Positions 19,458-28,391 of a DNA stretch of 64,000 nt are shown piece by piece (the first letter of the stretch is position 1; each line of letters opens with the position of its first letter). Below the pieces are notes generated by a model. That model made no database searches and was not told the DNA's origin. It saw only the letters and a program-made list of their open reading frames with translations. Both the position numbers and the translations under genes were made by a program. The stretch comes from Flammeovirgaceae bacterium 311 (lineage in GTDB: Bacteria; Bacteroidota; Bacteroidia; Cytophagales; Cyclobacteriaceae), in NCBI GenBank assembly GCA_000597885.1, contig CP004371.1, forward strand, positions 5,906,001-5,970,000, in the 5' to 3' direction.

Positions 19458-19602
19458 GAGAGAGCCTGGTTATGGTAAGAAATACAAAGCTAACATCATT
19501 CAGCTATACCGCACCAGCGCCAGCCTGCATTTTGCATTGAGCAGGCATAATGTTTACAGCTTTACAGGCTAACCGAGCTGCCGCAGGCTTCATGTATTGA
19601 TT

Positions 19603-19624
19603 CCTGCTTTAGCAGGTTTCTTTT
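19603..19624 (+). terminator. Short terminator-like hairpin
   Basis: CCTGC-TTTA-GCAGG is followed by TTTCTTTTTT. It lies between the divergently oriented CBS-HEPN gene and the PH-domain gene, so no plus-strand gene ends here. It may end a short untranslated transcript or be chance. Confidence 0.35.
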
Positions 19625-19728
19625 TTGGTACCAGAATTATGCATATTGGTTATCAAATCTGTACAACATAAAACCTTCTACTGCCAGGGCTACGTTTACA
19701 TCATGAACACCATCATATAATAAAACAA

Positions 19729-20103
19729 ATGAGCTTATTCAATGCTTTGCTGGGCACCAGCAGTAAAATGAATCCTGATGAGATTATGCGTAAATTCGGG
19801 CACATGATCATCGAGGGGGAAAATCTGCAGTATGCCTACCAGTCTATTCGCGATTTCTTTGTTTTTACGAATAAAAGACTGATTGTGGTAGACAAGCAGG
19901 GATTTACCGGCAGAAAAGCCGAATACTTTTGCATACCCTACCGCAGCATTTCTTTCTATTCTATTGAAACAGCAGGTACTTTCGAGATAGATTCAGAACT
20001 TAAGATCTGGATCAGAGGCATGGATCAGCCCCTGGTGAAGGAATTCAGGAAGGAAAATGACCTGAAGGAAGTATACCAGATATTAAGTCGTCATGTTATT
20101 TAA
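19729..20103 (+). CDS. Bacterial PH-domain protein (bPH, YvbH/DUF1696-like)
   Basis: 124 residues making up a single domain. Seen: alternating beta-strands with DFFVFTNKRLIVVDKQGFTG and EYFCIPYRSISFYSIETAGT, followed by ELKIWIRGMDQPLVKEF and a C-terminal helix, the pattern of small bacterial PH-like proteins. No membrane segment or signal peptide. Known: such proteins occur in many bacteria, some oligomerise as rings; biochemical role is mostly unknown. It has its own upstream region and shows no operon link to its neighbours. Confidence 0.8.
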   Translation: MSLFNALLGTSSKMNPDEIMRKFGHMIIEGENLQYAYQSIRDFFVFTNKRLIVVDKQGFTGRKAEYFCIPYRSISFYSIETAGTFEIDSELKIWIRGMDQPLVKEFRKENDLKEVYQILSRHVI

Positions 20104-20217
20104 AGCACTGATCCTAAAACGGCTTTTTGTTTAATGTAAAAACAGGTATTTCCGGTTTGGCTTGAAAAAAAGGGTAAATTTTAGCAAATTAGAGAATGGA
20201 TTACCTCCATTTGCTGC

Positions 20218-21078
20218 ATGAAACCACTCATAGAAAAGCTGCCCTTTACCGAAGATACTTCCTTTGTTACCAAAACTTTTCAAACGCCAAATTTTGAGGT
20301 ACCCTGGCACCAGCATGTGGAGCTTGAACTCATCCTGTTTACCCGTGGTGACGGCCTGAGTTTTATAGGTAATTATGCCGGAGAGTTTCAGCCGGATGAT
20401 ATCTTTTTTATTGGTAAAAATGTGCCGCATACCTTTCAGAAAAGGCGTGAAAACATGATCACCAGTGCCGTGGTGGTGCAGTTCAGGGAAGATCTGTGGG
20501 GGCAGGAATTTACCAACCTGCCCGAATTCAGGGAAATAAAGGAGCTGTTTGAGATTGCTTTACAGGGCCTGCAGCTTTACGGCGAAACAAAATACCTGCT
20601 GAAGCAGCGGATCAGGGACCTGGAGCACCTGAAGGGGTTTCAGCGGTTCATCAAATTATTTGAATGCCTGCACCTGATCAACGAAAAGAAAGAATTCGTA
20701 ACCCTTTCTACCCAGGAGGTAAAGCTGGCCAACCCAAAAGATAAAGAGCGCATCGACAATGTATTCCGCTACACCATAGATTCTTTCCGGCAGCGGGTTA
20801 CACTGGCAGAGGTAGCCGGCATTGCCGGCATGAGTGTGCAGGCCTTCTGCAGTTATTTTAAAAAGAGCACCAAGAAAACCTATATCGATTTTCTGAATGA
20901 AGTAAGGGTTGGCTATGCCTGTAAGCTGCTGATCGATACCGATATGAGTGTGATCAACATCTGCTACGAAAGCGGCTACAACACCCTGGCCAACTTTAAC
21001 AAGCAGTTCCGCAAAGTAAAGCAGACAACACCTTCCACCTACAGGAAAATTTTTGCCGCCAGAAATCCGGTATCATAA
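20218..21078 (+). CDS. AraC family transcriptional regulator
   Basis: 286 residues. An N-terminal cupin-like sugar-sensing part (WHQHVELELILFTRGDG, then FFIGKNVPHTFQK) is followed by the C-terminal double helix-turn-helix at about 185-280 (VTLAEVAGIAGMSVQAFCSY and SVINICYESGYNTLANFNKQ). Known: AraC proteins of this layout activate sugar catabolic genes. It lies ~280 bp upstream of mannonate dehydratase in the same direction, so control of hexuronate genes is a reasonable inference, though no binding site was identified. Confidence 0.92.
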   Translation: MKPLIEKLPFTEDTSFVTKTFQTPNFEVPWHQHVELELILFTRGDGLSFIGNYAGEFQPDDIFFIGKNVPHTFQKRRENMITSAVVVQFREDLWGQEFTNLPEFREIKELFEIALQGLQLYGETKYLLKQRIRDLEHLKGFQRFIKLFECLHLINEKKEFVTLSTQEVKLANPKDKERIDNVFRYTIDSFRQRVTLAEVAGIAGMSVQAFCSYFKKSTKKTYIDFLNEVRVGYACKLLIDTDMSVINICYESGYNTLANFNKQFRKVKQTTPSTYRKIFAARNPVS

Positions 21079-21206
21079 ACTTTTATGCTGCTTTAAAGAG
21101 AACCAAGCATCAGAGACCTGCCTCAAGCATATTGAGCATTAATTTTGCCCTATAAAAAACTCCAAACAACAGGTTTGATTGTGCATAAAGTGAAGCCCAT
21201 GTTTAA

Positions 21207-21265
21207 TACTTTTGTAGCGTGGCAGCAGTAACTGGTGCACATCCAGTCTCCTGAAGTGCTGCCAC
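21207..21265 (+). promoter_or_regulatory. Candidate Bacteroidota promoter and 5' hairpin of the uxuA leader
   Basis: TACTTTTG (21207-21214) fits the Bacteroidota -7 element TAnnTTTG. A structured element begins right after it: outer stem GTGGCAGCA (21219-21227) / TGCTGCCAC (21257-21265), 9 bp perfect, and inner stem ACTGG / CCAGT. If transcription starts ~6 nt after the -7 box, the mRNA would begin directly at the hairpin. A matching -33 TTTG at the usual spacing is not obvious. Confidence 0.45.
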
Positions 21266-21358
21266 CCGCTGAAAGTTGATTTATTTTTATACACAGGAGT
21301 AGCGGTATTTTACTCAAGCTGAACAATTTCTCCAAAAAGCATAGCTAACATATAACAT

Positions 21359-22552
21359 ATGAGTTTAGAGCAGACCTGGCGTTGGTATGGCCCCCACGAT
21401 TCTGTAAGTTTATGGGACTGCAGGCAGGCCGGAGCTACAGGAATTGTAACCGCCCTGCACCACCTGGCCCCCGGTGAGGTGTGGACGGTAGAAGAGATCC
21501 TGGAAAGAAAGCAAGATGTTGAACATGTAGGCATGAGTTGGTCGGTGGCGGAAAGCGTGCCTGTGCATGAGGAAATTAAAACCAGATCCGGCCGTTACCA
21601 GGAATACATCGAGAACTACAAGCAAAGCCTGCGTAACCTGGGTCAGTGTGGTATCGATACCGTCTGCTACAACTTTATGCCAGGTCTGGATGCCACCAGA
21701 ACTGACCAGTTTTACGAGATGCCCGACAGGGCTACAGCCCTGCGTTTCGATGTCAATGAAATTGCTGCTTTTGAACTCTTTATTCTGAAAAGAGAGGGCG
21801 CAGAAGCTAATTATACCCCAGCCCAACAGCAAAAGGCTAAAGAGATCTTTGATAAGCTCACAAAAGAGCAGGTTCAGAGACTCACCACAACCATTGTTGC
21901 CGGTTTTCCGGGAGTGGGGGTAGATTACTCCAATCTGGACCAACTGCGCGCTGTGCTGGATACCTACAAAGGGCTGGATGCAACCGGGTTGAAGGAAAAT
22001 CTGGCCTATTTTCTTTCCCAGATCATACCGGTAGCCGAAGAAGCCGGCATCCGGATGGCCATCCATCCCGATGACCCTCCATTCCCAATCCTGGGCCTGC
22101 CCCGGGTAGTATCTACCGAAGCAGATGCCCGCTACATTCTGGAAGCAGTACAGAGCCCCCATAATGGCCTTTGCTTTTGCACCGGCTCCTTTGGTGTGCG
22201 GGCAGATAACGACCTGGTAGGAATGGCCCAGCGGCTGGGCGACCGCATCAATTTTATTCACCTAAGAGCTACCCGCCGCGATGAGGATGGAAGCTTTGTG
22301 GAATCGGAGCACCTGAATGGCGATGTAGACATGTTCGGCGTGATGAAAGCCCTGCTGGAAGAACAGCAAAAGCGCAAAAAAGCCGGCAGAAAAGATTTTC
22401 GCATGCCCATGCGACCCGATCATGGTCACCAGATGCTGCACGACCTGCGCCGAAAAACAATACCAGGTTATTCTGCCATCGGCAGGCTGCGTGGTCTGGC
22501 AGAACTGCGCGGCCTGGAGCTGGGCATCAGAAGAGCACTATCATTAGATTAA
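21359..22552 (+). CDS. uxuA: Mannonate dehydratase
   Basis: 397 residues, the normal length. Converts D-mannonate to 2-dehydro-3-deoxy-D-gluconate (KDG) in the cytoplasm using a divalent metal. Seen: N-terminal [18 protein letters not shown], metal- and substrate-site segments [30 protein letters not shown] and [10 protein letters not shown], all typical of UxuA. Context: with GH67 and GH115 releasing (methyl)glucuronic acid from xylan, this is the KDG-forming step. The isomerase UxaC and the KDG kinase and aldolase are not in the window. Followed by a strong terminator. Confidence 0.96.
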   Translation: MSLEQTWRWYGPHDSVSLWDCRQAGATGIVTALHHLAPGEVWTVEEILERKQDVEHVGMSWSVAESVPVHEEIKTRSGRYQEYIENYKQSLRNLGQCGIDTVCYNFMPGLDATRTDQFYEMPDRATALRFDVNEIAAFELFILKREGAEANYTPAQQQKAKEIFDKLTKEQVQRLTTTIVAGFPGVGVDYSNLDQLRAVLDTYKGLDATGLKENLAYFLSQIIPVAEEAGIRMAIHPDDPPFPILGLPRVVSTEADARYILEAVQSPHNGLCFCTGSFGVRADNDLVGMAQRLGDRINFIHLRATRRDEDGSFVESEHLNGDVDMFGVMKALLEEQQKRKKAGRKDFRMPMRPDHGHQMLHDLRRKTIPGYSAIGRLRGLAELRGLELGIRRALSLD

Positions 22553-22570
22553 AGAGACATCAACAAATAG

Positions 22571-22607
22571 AAAAGGCGCCCATTGATGAAATTGGCGCCT
22601 TTTCTGT
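22571..22607 (+). terminator. Terminator after uxuA
   Basis: 10-bp perfect stem AAAAGGCGCC / GGCGCCTTTT with a 13-nt loop, followed by TTTTCTG. It lies 19 nt after the uxuA stop and separates it from the convergent xylanase gene. Confidence 0.85.
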
Positions 22608-22738
22608 TATTCAGGAAGTTAATACTAATGCTTAGCGTATGCTTCCTTTGTATGATTCAGGCATTCAACTGTTTCTATTGGAATGGGTATTACTCCTAAT
22701 CCAAAAAGAACCAGCCTGATATATTTATCAGTTTATTA

Positions 22739-24001
22739 CTACTGAACTACAAGCCTTTTGGTAACAGTATATTTGCTGTTTGAAAACTGCATGATGTAGA
22801 TGCCTGGTGCAGCATTGAGTTTTAGCTTTATAGCATTTTGGTTTTTGATAGATACGGATTCTATTACCCGGCCATTCATGTTATACACCTTTACCTCATC
22901 GTACAGCTCATTAGTAAGCTGCAGTGTTACTTCACCATTTGTAGCCGGGTTAGGATATAATTTTATTTCCTGCTGCAATATAGATTCCTGCAGCCCTGTA
23001 GCTGTATTATCACAAAAATTATTGCCTTGTGTCTGAAAATACTGCTTCAGCCATTTTAGGGCCGGGCGTTCAAGTCCATTGCTTCTAACCAGGTAAGCAT
23101 CTGTGCGCCAGATCTCTCCCTGACGATAGCCCCAAAGGGTTACCCCGTAGACTCCTGGATGCTGCCAAATTACCGGAAATTGTTCCTGATACTTTTCAAG
23201 TTGCTGCTGATCGTTGGCAATGTTTACATCATATTCAGAAACATAAATAGGCAAGCCAGTTGCAGCAAGCATATCCAGATTAGATTTGATCAGGCTGATG
23301 CTGGTAGATTCCAGAAAATGGGCCTGCACACCAATTCCATCAATCAACCCTCTGGAGTGTAACAGGTTAATAATTTCAAGGTAAGAAGCTGTTGCCGAAG
23401 CACTGTTTAAGATGTTGTAGTCATTAAGAATTAGCTTAGCATCAGGCAGGTATTCTCTTGCTTTCTCAAACGACCAGATTACCCAGTCCCAGCCTGTTAC
23501 GCCGCTACCTCCAAGTGCGCCACGATAGGAAGGCGGGGCATGCAAAGGCTCATTTACTACATCAACCAGGTCAGTATCGGGATACCTTTCGCTGTAAACC
23601 TTAATCCATTCTTCCACCTCCTCCCTTTTTTCTGCATCGGTTGCCAGGTTATCAATCCATGAAGGCTGTTGCTGTCCCCATACAAATGCATGGTGCTTAA
23701 AGGGCAGATTATTCTCTTTCGCATAGTTATAGGCAAGGTCTAAATCGGTCCAGGACATATTATCCTGTGTTGGTTCTGCAGAGCCCCATTTGCCTGCGTT
23801 CTCTGGTGTAACCTGGTTCCATAGGTTGCCAAAACCAGTAGGCAAGTTGCTTGAAACGATATTGCCAAGAAACTTGCAATTAGCAGGCGCTATCTGGGCA
23901 AAGGTTTGTGTTAACGAAGAAACACTAAGTACTGCACAGCCAATGCTGGTTGTGATCAATAGTTTCGTGTTCTTTCTGATGCTTTTGTAAAGTTTTCTCA
24001 T
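22739..24001 (-). CDS. GH10 endo-1,4-beta-xylanase with T9SS sorting domain
   Basis: 420 residues. Signal peptide ends near residue 36 (LTQTFAQ). The GH10 barrel spans about 40-330. The acid/base Glu is in DVVNEPLH and the nucleophile Glu in IYVSEYDVN; the substrate-site motifs HAFVWGQQQPSW and VTLWGYRQGEIW are also present. The last ~80 residues are a T9SS sorting domain (IKLYPNPATNGEVTLQL ... PGIYIMQFSN, basic end). Known: GH10 enzymes cleave the xylan backbone. Inferred: exported over the outer membrane and surface-bound or released, making the first cut. It is last in the minus-strand arm of the locus, after an intercistronic hairpin. Confidence 0.95.
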   Translation of the reverse strand: MRKLYKSIRKNTKLLITTSIGCAVLSVSSLTQTFAQIAPANCKFLGNIVSSNLPTGFGNLWNQVTPENAGKWGSAEPTQDNMSWTDLDLAYNYAKENNLPFKHHAFVWGQQQPSWIDNLATDAEKREEVEEWIKVYSERYPDTDLVDVVNEPLHAPPSYRGALGGSGVTGWDWVIWSFEKAREYLPDAKLILNDYNILNSASATASYLEIINLLHSRGLIDGIGVQAHFLESTSISLIKSNLDMLAATGLPIYVSEYDVNIANDQQQLEKYQEQFPVIWQHPGVYGVTLWGYRQGEIWRTDAYLVRSNGLERPALKWLKQYFQTQGNNFCDNTATGLQESILQQEIKLYPNPATNGEVTLQLTNELYDEVKVYNMNGRVIESVSIKNQNAIKLKLNAAPGIYIMQFSNSKYTVTKRLVVQ

Positions 24002-24035
24002 GTAGTAGACTTAATCGTGATGAAGTAGATGTTTT

Positions 24036-24068
24036 AAAGGCGCTATGCTATTCCGCAGTAGCGCCTTT
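24036..24068 (-). terminator. Intercistronic hairpin between the two xylanase genes
   Basis: 10-bp perfect inverted repeat AAAGGCGCTA / TAGCGCCTTT followed on the minus strand by a short TTTAAAA run. It lies between the lipoprotein xylanase and the T9SS xylanase and may act as a partial terminator or an mRNA-stabilising hairpin that sets their ratio. Confidence 0.55.
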
Positions 24069-24094
24069 AGTTGGTTATATGCAGGAGAAAGGCA

Positions 24095-25255
24095 TTATTT
24101 TACAGCTTCTACTATTGCGTGGAAAGCAGGCTTAGGCTGATAGTTGCGGTCAAACACCATGGGATAGCTGGTGCGGCCCGGCATAGGCCAGTTGTTTAAC
24201 CAGGAGTGATGGTCTGCCACACCCCAGAAAGTAACCCGGCTGATTTTGTCACGATGCTTGTGGAAAAGGGCGAAAATATCTGCATAGCGCTTGCTTAGTT
24301 TCTGCTGTACAGAATCAGGCAGGCCTTCTGCATAAGGGTTGAACCCTTCCTGCGCTTCAACAGTATGTACAATATCGGCACCCTGTCTTCCGGTTGGGTT
24401 AGGCAGCAGGTCTATATCCAGCTCTGTTACCATTACCTTTACGCCTAAAGCCGCAAAAGCTTCAATACTGGCCTCTATCTGGGCGAGGGTAGGGTAGTCA
24501 ACACCATAATGGCCCTGCATGCCAATACCATCTACTTTAATTCCTTTATCCAGCAAACCGCGCACCAGGCGAACGGCGCCATCGCGTTTTTCAGGTTTCC
24601 AGAGGCTGTAGTCGTTGTAATATAACTCTGCTTCCGGATCGGCTACTCTGGCATATTCAAATGCTTTTTCGATAAAGTCTTCGCCTGCAAGTGTGTACCA
24701 TTTGCTCTGGCGCATGCTGCCATCATCTTCCAGCGCTTCGTTTACCACGTCCCAGCCATCAATACGGCCTTTGTAGCGCCCGGCAACCACTTTAATGTGG
24801 TTTTCCATGCGCTGCAGCAGGGTATCCCGGGTAGCTGGCTGTCCGCCGGTGCCTTCAAAGATCCAGTCAGGCGCCTGTGAGTGCCACACCAGGGTATGGC
24901 CTATTACGAACATATTGTTTTCTTCACCGAAATCAACATAAGCATCGGCAGGTTCAAAGTTGTATACACCCGGGCGGGGATTGATGGGGCCCCATTTCAG
25001 CGAATTTTCCGGGCTGATGGAATTGAATTGTTCCTTTACCAGTGTGGCAGCTTTATCATCGCGGCCCATTACCTGCCCGGCATTAAGTGCGGCGCCAATA
25101 AAGAAATCATCCCTTAAGGCTTCCTTAAGCGTGGTGGTTTGTGCAGTGGAGTTTTGGCCGGAGGTTCTCTCTGAACCGGATCCTGCGCAGGAGGCAGCCA
25201 GACAGGCCACTGCCAGCATCGGCAATAATTTTATATTAGGCAATAGTTTCATCAT
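24095..25255 (-). CDS. GH10 endo-1,4-beta-xylanase, lipoprotein
   Basis: 386 residues. Lipoprotein signal with lipobox LAASC at about residue 19-23 (MMKLLPNIKLLPMLAVACLA...). GH10 barrel follows: acid/base Glu in WDVVNEALED, nucleophile Glu in VMVTELDIDLL, plus GHTLVWHSQAPDWIF and ITRVTFWGV-type end (here SRVTFWGVADHHSWLNNWP). Start may be either of two adjacent ATGs. Known: membrane-anchored xylanases in these loci work at the cell surface or in the periplasm. It differs from the neighbouring xylanase in export route, so the two probably act in different places on long and short xylan chains. Confidence 0.95.
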   Translation of the reverse strand: MMKLLPNIKLLPMLAVACLAASCAGSGSERTSGQNSTAQTTTLKEALRDDFFIGAALNAGQVMGRDDKAATLVKEQFNSISPENSLKWGPINPRPGVYNFEPADAYVDFGEENNMFVIGHTLVWHSQAPDWIFEGTGGQPATRDTLLQRMENHIKVVAGRYKGRIDGWDVVNEALEDDGSMRQSKWYTLAGEDFIEKAFEYARVADPEAELYYNDYSLWKPEKRDGAVRLVRGLLDKGIKVDGIGMQGHYGVDYPTLAQIEASIEAFAALGVKVMVTELDIDLLPNPTGRQGADIVHTVEAQEGFNPYAEGLPDSVQQKLSKRYADIFALFHKHRDKISRVTFWGVADHHSWLNNWPMPGRTSYPMVFDRNYQPKPAFHAIVEAVK

Positions 25256-25374
25256 TTAAGGTGTGGGGGGTTCGGTTGTTGGTTTTGGTTTATTGGCAGA
25301 TGGTAAATGCTAAGGAGAATTGTGTTCTTCCATCTGCCATCTACTTTATATTCTGAAAACAGCATTTTACAGAT

Positions 25375-26121
25375 CTAGAAACCAATGGCATTACCACCGT
25401 CTACTTTCAGGATGGTGCCGGTTACATAGCTGGAGGCATCGGTAGAGAGGTAATATACAGCTTCAGCTACATCGGCTGGTTTGCCCAGCTTGCCCATAGG
25501 CGTTCTGGAGAGTACCTTATTTTTACGCTCCGGGTCGCTATCAAGCGCCTTGGCCGACATATCGGTGGCAATAAAGCCGGGTGCCACGCAGTTTACCCGT
25601 ATGCCTTCAGGGGAAAGATCTACTGCCATGGCACGTGTCATCCCTTCAATGGCTGATTTGGAAGCAGTATAAGCGATTACTTTAGGAATTCCATATTGTG
25701 ATGCCATTGAGCTGATGTTTACAATGGCCCCCTGCTTTTGGGCCAGCATTACCCTTGCTACCTCGCGGCTTAAGCTGAATACAGCAGTGAGATTGGTAAG
25801 AATGATGCGTTCAAAATCCTGATCGCTCACCTCTGTGAAAGGTTTCTTTTGATTGATTCCAGCATTGTTCACCAAAATATCAATCTTTCCATACCGATCG
25901 CGCAGGCGTTCAACAAATGCAGGCATTTGCTCCAGCTCAGTTAGATCGAAGCTTTCATAGGAGCAGTTTTCTCCAAACTGTTCCTGGGCTGCCTGCAGTT
26001 TTTGCTCATTGCGTCCTACTATAATGGTGCGAATGTTGTTGTTTACAAACTTCTCCGCGATGGCATATCCCAAACCAGAGGCACCTCCGGTTACTATGGC
26101 TACTTTTTGATCAGAATTCAA
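25375..26121 (-). CDS. SDR oxidoreductase, probable fructuronate/mannonate step
   Basis: 248 residues. Seen: TGGASGLG, NNAGIN and catalytic YTASKSA, with the C-terminal signature DGGNAIGF. The only start that keeps the Gly-rich nucleotide motif is a TTG at 26121; no in-frame ATG lies upstream before a stop. Known: in E. coli UxuB (not an SDR) reduces D-fructuronate to D-mannonate, but in many Bacteroidota SDR proteins sit beside uxuA-type genes and are thought to replace it. Inferred: NAD(P)H-dependent fructuronate reductase feeding UxuA. Other sugar-acid substrates are possible. It is 26 bp from GH67. Confidence 0.75.
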   Translation of the reverse strand: MNSDQKVAIVTGGASGLGYAIAEKFVNNNIRTIIVGRNEQKLQAAQEQFGENCSYESFDLTELEQMPAFVERLRDRYGKIDILVNNAGINQKKPFTEVSDQDFERIILTNLTAVFSLSREVARVMLAQKQGAIVNISSMASQYGIPKVIAYTASKSAIEGMTRAMAVDLSPEGIRVNCVAPGFIATDMSAKALDSDPERKNKVLSRTPMGKLGKPADVAEAVYYLSTDASSYVTGTILKVDGGNAIGF

Positions 26122-26147
26122 GATATTATGCTTTAGATTGTCAATTT

Positions 26148-28316
26148 TTAAATCCCCGGCACATATTTCGGGTCTTGCTTCATGTAGTACTCCAGTGTGT
26201 GCTCAGGCTTTTCCACACCCTCCGGAAGAGGCATTTTGGAAAAGGTCTGGAAATAAAGCAGGCATGCATCCCGCCACCACCTGGCTTCCTTTTCCTGTAT
26301 GGCTAAAAATGACTGTACGTGAACAAAGCGTTCCTGGTCTATTTGCCCCTGCAGGGAGTTCCAGGTGGCTTGCATCTGGCGTACACTTTCAACACCACTC
26401 TGGTATTTATAAGCAAGTTCATTCCAAAGTGTTCTGCCGGATTGTACTCTGTAATCCCAGGGAACATGATGGAACCACAATAAATACTTTTCAGGGCATT
26501 TTTCCAGGGTGCCGAATTTCTCTGCAACAGGAGGGAAGTATTGTGCTACGGCATTGCTGCCAGTTTTGGTGCGGTCAAAGCCAATGCCCTGCTCATCAGC
26601 CCTGTGATAATACACAGAGGTCCAGTCGGCCCGGTGCTTGTCTTTGATCCAGGGACCCGGGCCCCAGTGGTGGCTCCAGCCCATGATGTGGTGCAGTCCC
26701 AGCGGGGTCATGTAATTGACTACTGCTTCCCGCGAATCCAGCATCACCTCTTTGATAGGGGCAAGTACCTGCTGCTGGTTGGAATAGGTCATGCGCACCC
26801 ATTCATCCAGAATGGCTTCAGATGATAGGCTGTGGTCCCAGGCCAGGCGGCCAAAGGCATACCAGTTGGCCTGCCCCAGGGGGTGGCCGGTCCAGTTGCG
26901 GTCGTTGCCAATATTGGATACTCCTGCCATGCCGGTGAGCTGGTGGTTGTGCAGACTGCCATCCACTACCTTGGCTACGGTAGAGCCTTCGCCTTTGGCA
27001 TATGTATCGGAATCAAGGGTTTCTTTGAAGAGTGGTGCCAGGTAGGCCAGGTTGGTGGCAAGCCCCAGGTACTCCTGCGTAATCTGAAACTCCATCATTA
27101 GCGGGGTTTGAGGCATGGCGCCAAACATGGGGTGAAAGGGCTCACGGGGCTGAAAATCAATTGCACCGTTCTTTACCTGCACCATTACATTTTTGCGGAA
27201 GGTGCCGTCCAGGGGTTTAAATTCATTATAGGCCTGCTTGTGGCGGTCGTCGGGAACTTCGTTGTCGTACACAAAGGCACGCCACATCACAATGCCGCCG
27301 TGTGGGGTTAGGGCATCGGCCATCATGTTGGCACCATCGGCATGGCTTCTGCCGTAGTTCTGCGGGCCGGGCTGGCCTTCGGAATTTGCCTTTACCAAAA
27401 AGCCACCAAAATCGGGAATATGCTTGTAAATTTCCACCACTTTTTCATTCCACCAGGCTTGTACCTGTGGGTCCAGTGGGTCTGCCGTTTCTAATCCGCC
27501 AATTTCTACCGGTGCGCTAAAGCGTGCAGTCAGGTATACTTTCAGGCCCCAGGGCCTGAAAACATCTGCCAGCGCAGCCACTTTCTTCAGGTAATCTTCT
27601 GTAAGCACCAGTGCATTGGCATTTACATTGGTGAGCACCGTGCCATTGATACCAATAGAGGCATTTGCACGGGCATAATCTACGTAACGGGGGTCTTTAT
27701 AATCCGGTAATTTATGCCAGTCCCACAGCGAAAAACCGGCATAACCACGCTCCACAGTCCTGTCCAGGTTGTCCCAGTGGTTGAGGATGCGGTGCTGCAC
27801 TTTTGGTGCGCTGCTGATAGAAAGCTTATTCAGATCCTGCCCTGTCTGCAGTAGCTTTAACAAATGAAAGGCGCCATAGAGCACCCCTGCATCTGAATTA
27901 GCTGCGATTACCGTACTGTTTTTGCCCTGTACTTTAGTAGTTAGCAGCAGGTAGCCTTCTTTACCCAGGGGCGCCAGTTTATCTTGGAGCTTTAGTGCGG
28001 CAATCAGCGGTGATGAGGCGGGGGTACCTGCCACAAGCGCTCCCTGCTGGCTTAGCTTTTGTGTTAGCGGAACCCCGGTACCCAACAGGCCCTGGAGGCC
28101 TCTGCTTAATTCCTGGCCTGCTGCTGCTGTAACAGGAGAGTTTCCCTGTATTACAATCTCCCTTATGCTTTGCCTGTAGCTTTTAAGCAGGCCTGCATCC
28201 TGTACAGGATCATACCGCAGCCAAAGTCTGTACCCATCTTCAGCTTGTAAAGGTATTGCAGAGGCAAACAGTAGCAGCAGGAGGGGTAGAAATAAGAGTC
28301 TGGTTCGCTTTGTCAT
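26148..28316 (-). CDS. GH67 alpha-glucuronidase
   Basis: 722 residues with a signal peptide (MTKRTRLLFLPLLLLLFASA...IPLQA), so periplasmic. Domains in order: N-terminal beta-sandwich (about 25-150), catalytic barrel (about 150-480) and the C-terminal helical domain. Seen catalytic region: KANSEGQPGPQNYGRSHADG with the likely acid Glu, and AIDFQPREPFHPM with the Asp and Glu of the catalytic set. Known: GH67 removes 4-O-methylglucuronic acid only from the non-reducing end of short xylo-oligosaccharides. This pairs with GH115 on the other arm, which can act on internal sites. Confidence 0.96.
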   Translation of the reverse strand: MTKRTRLLFLPLLLLLFASAIPLQAEDGYRLWLRYDPVQDAGLLKSYRQSIREIVIQGNSPVTAAAGQELSRGLQGLLGTGVPLTQKLSQQGALVAGTPASSPLIAALKLQDKLAPLGKEGYLLLTTKVQGKNSTVIAANSDAGVLYGAFHLLKLLQTGQDLNKLSISSAPKVQHRILNHWDNLDRTVERGYAGFSLWDWHKLPDYKDPRYVDYARANASIGINGTVLTNVNANALVLTEDYLKKVAALADVFRPWGLKVYLTARFSAPVEIGGLETADPLDPQVQAWWNEKVVEIYKHIPDFGGFLVKANSEGQPGPQNYGRSHADGANMMADALTPHGGIVMWRAFVYDNEVPDDRHKQAYNEFKPLDGTFRKNVMVQVKNGAIDFQPREPFHPMFGAMPQTPLMMEFQITQEYLGLATNLAYLAPLFKETLDSDTYAKGEGSTVAKVVDGSLHNHQLTGMAGVSNIGNDRNWTGHPLGQANWYAFGRLAWDHSLSSEAILDEWVRMTYSNQQQVLAPIKEVMLDSREAVVNYMTPLGLHHIMGWSHHWGPGPWIKDKHRADWTSVYYHRADEQGIGFDRTKTGSNAVAQYFPPVAEKFGTLEKCPEKYLLWFHHVPWDYRVQSGRTLWNELAYKYQSGVESVRQMQATWNSLQGQIDQERFVHVQSFLAIQEKEARWWRDACLLYFQTFSKMPLPEGVEKPEHTLEYYMKQDPKYVPGI

Positions 28317-28391
28317 AAATACTTAATTTGCAGATCCGGGAATACAGACTAAGCACTTTAGCTGTAGGCCAGTTGATCAATCCATCGTATA

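Noticed and set aside
21410-22261. Minus-strand 283-codon frame inside uxuA
   Set aside because: Antisense shadow; the sense strand carries full mannonate dehydratase motifs.
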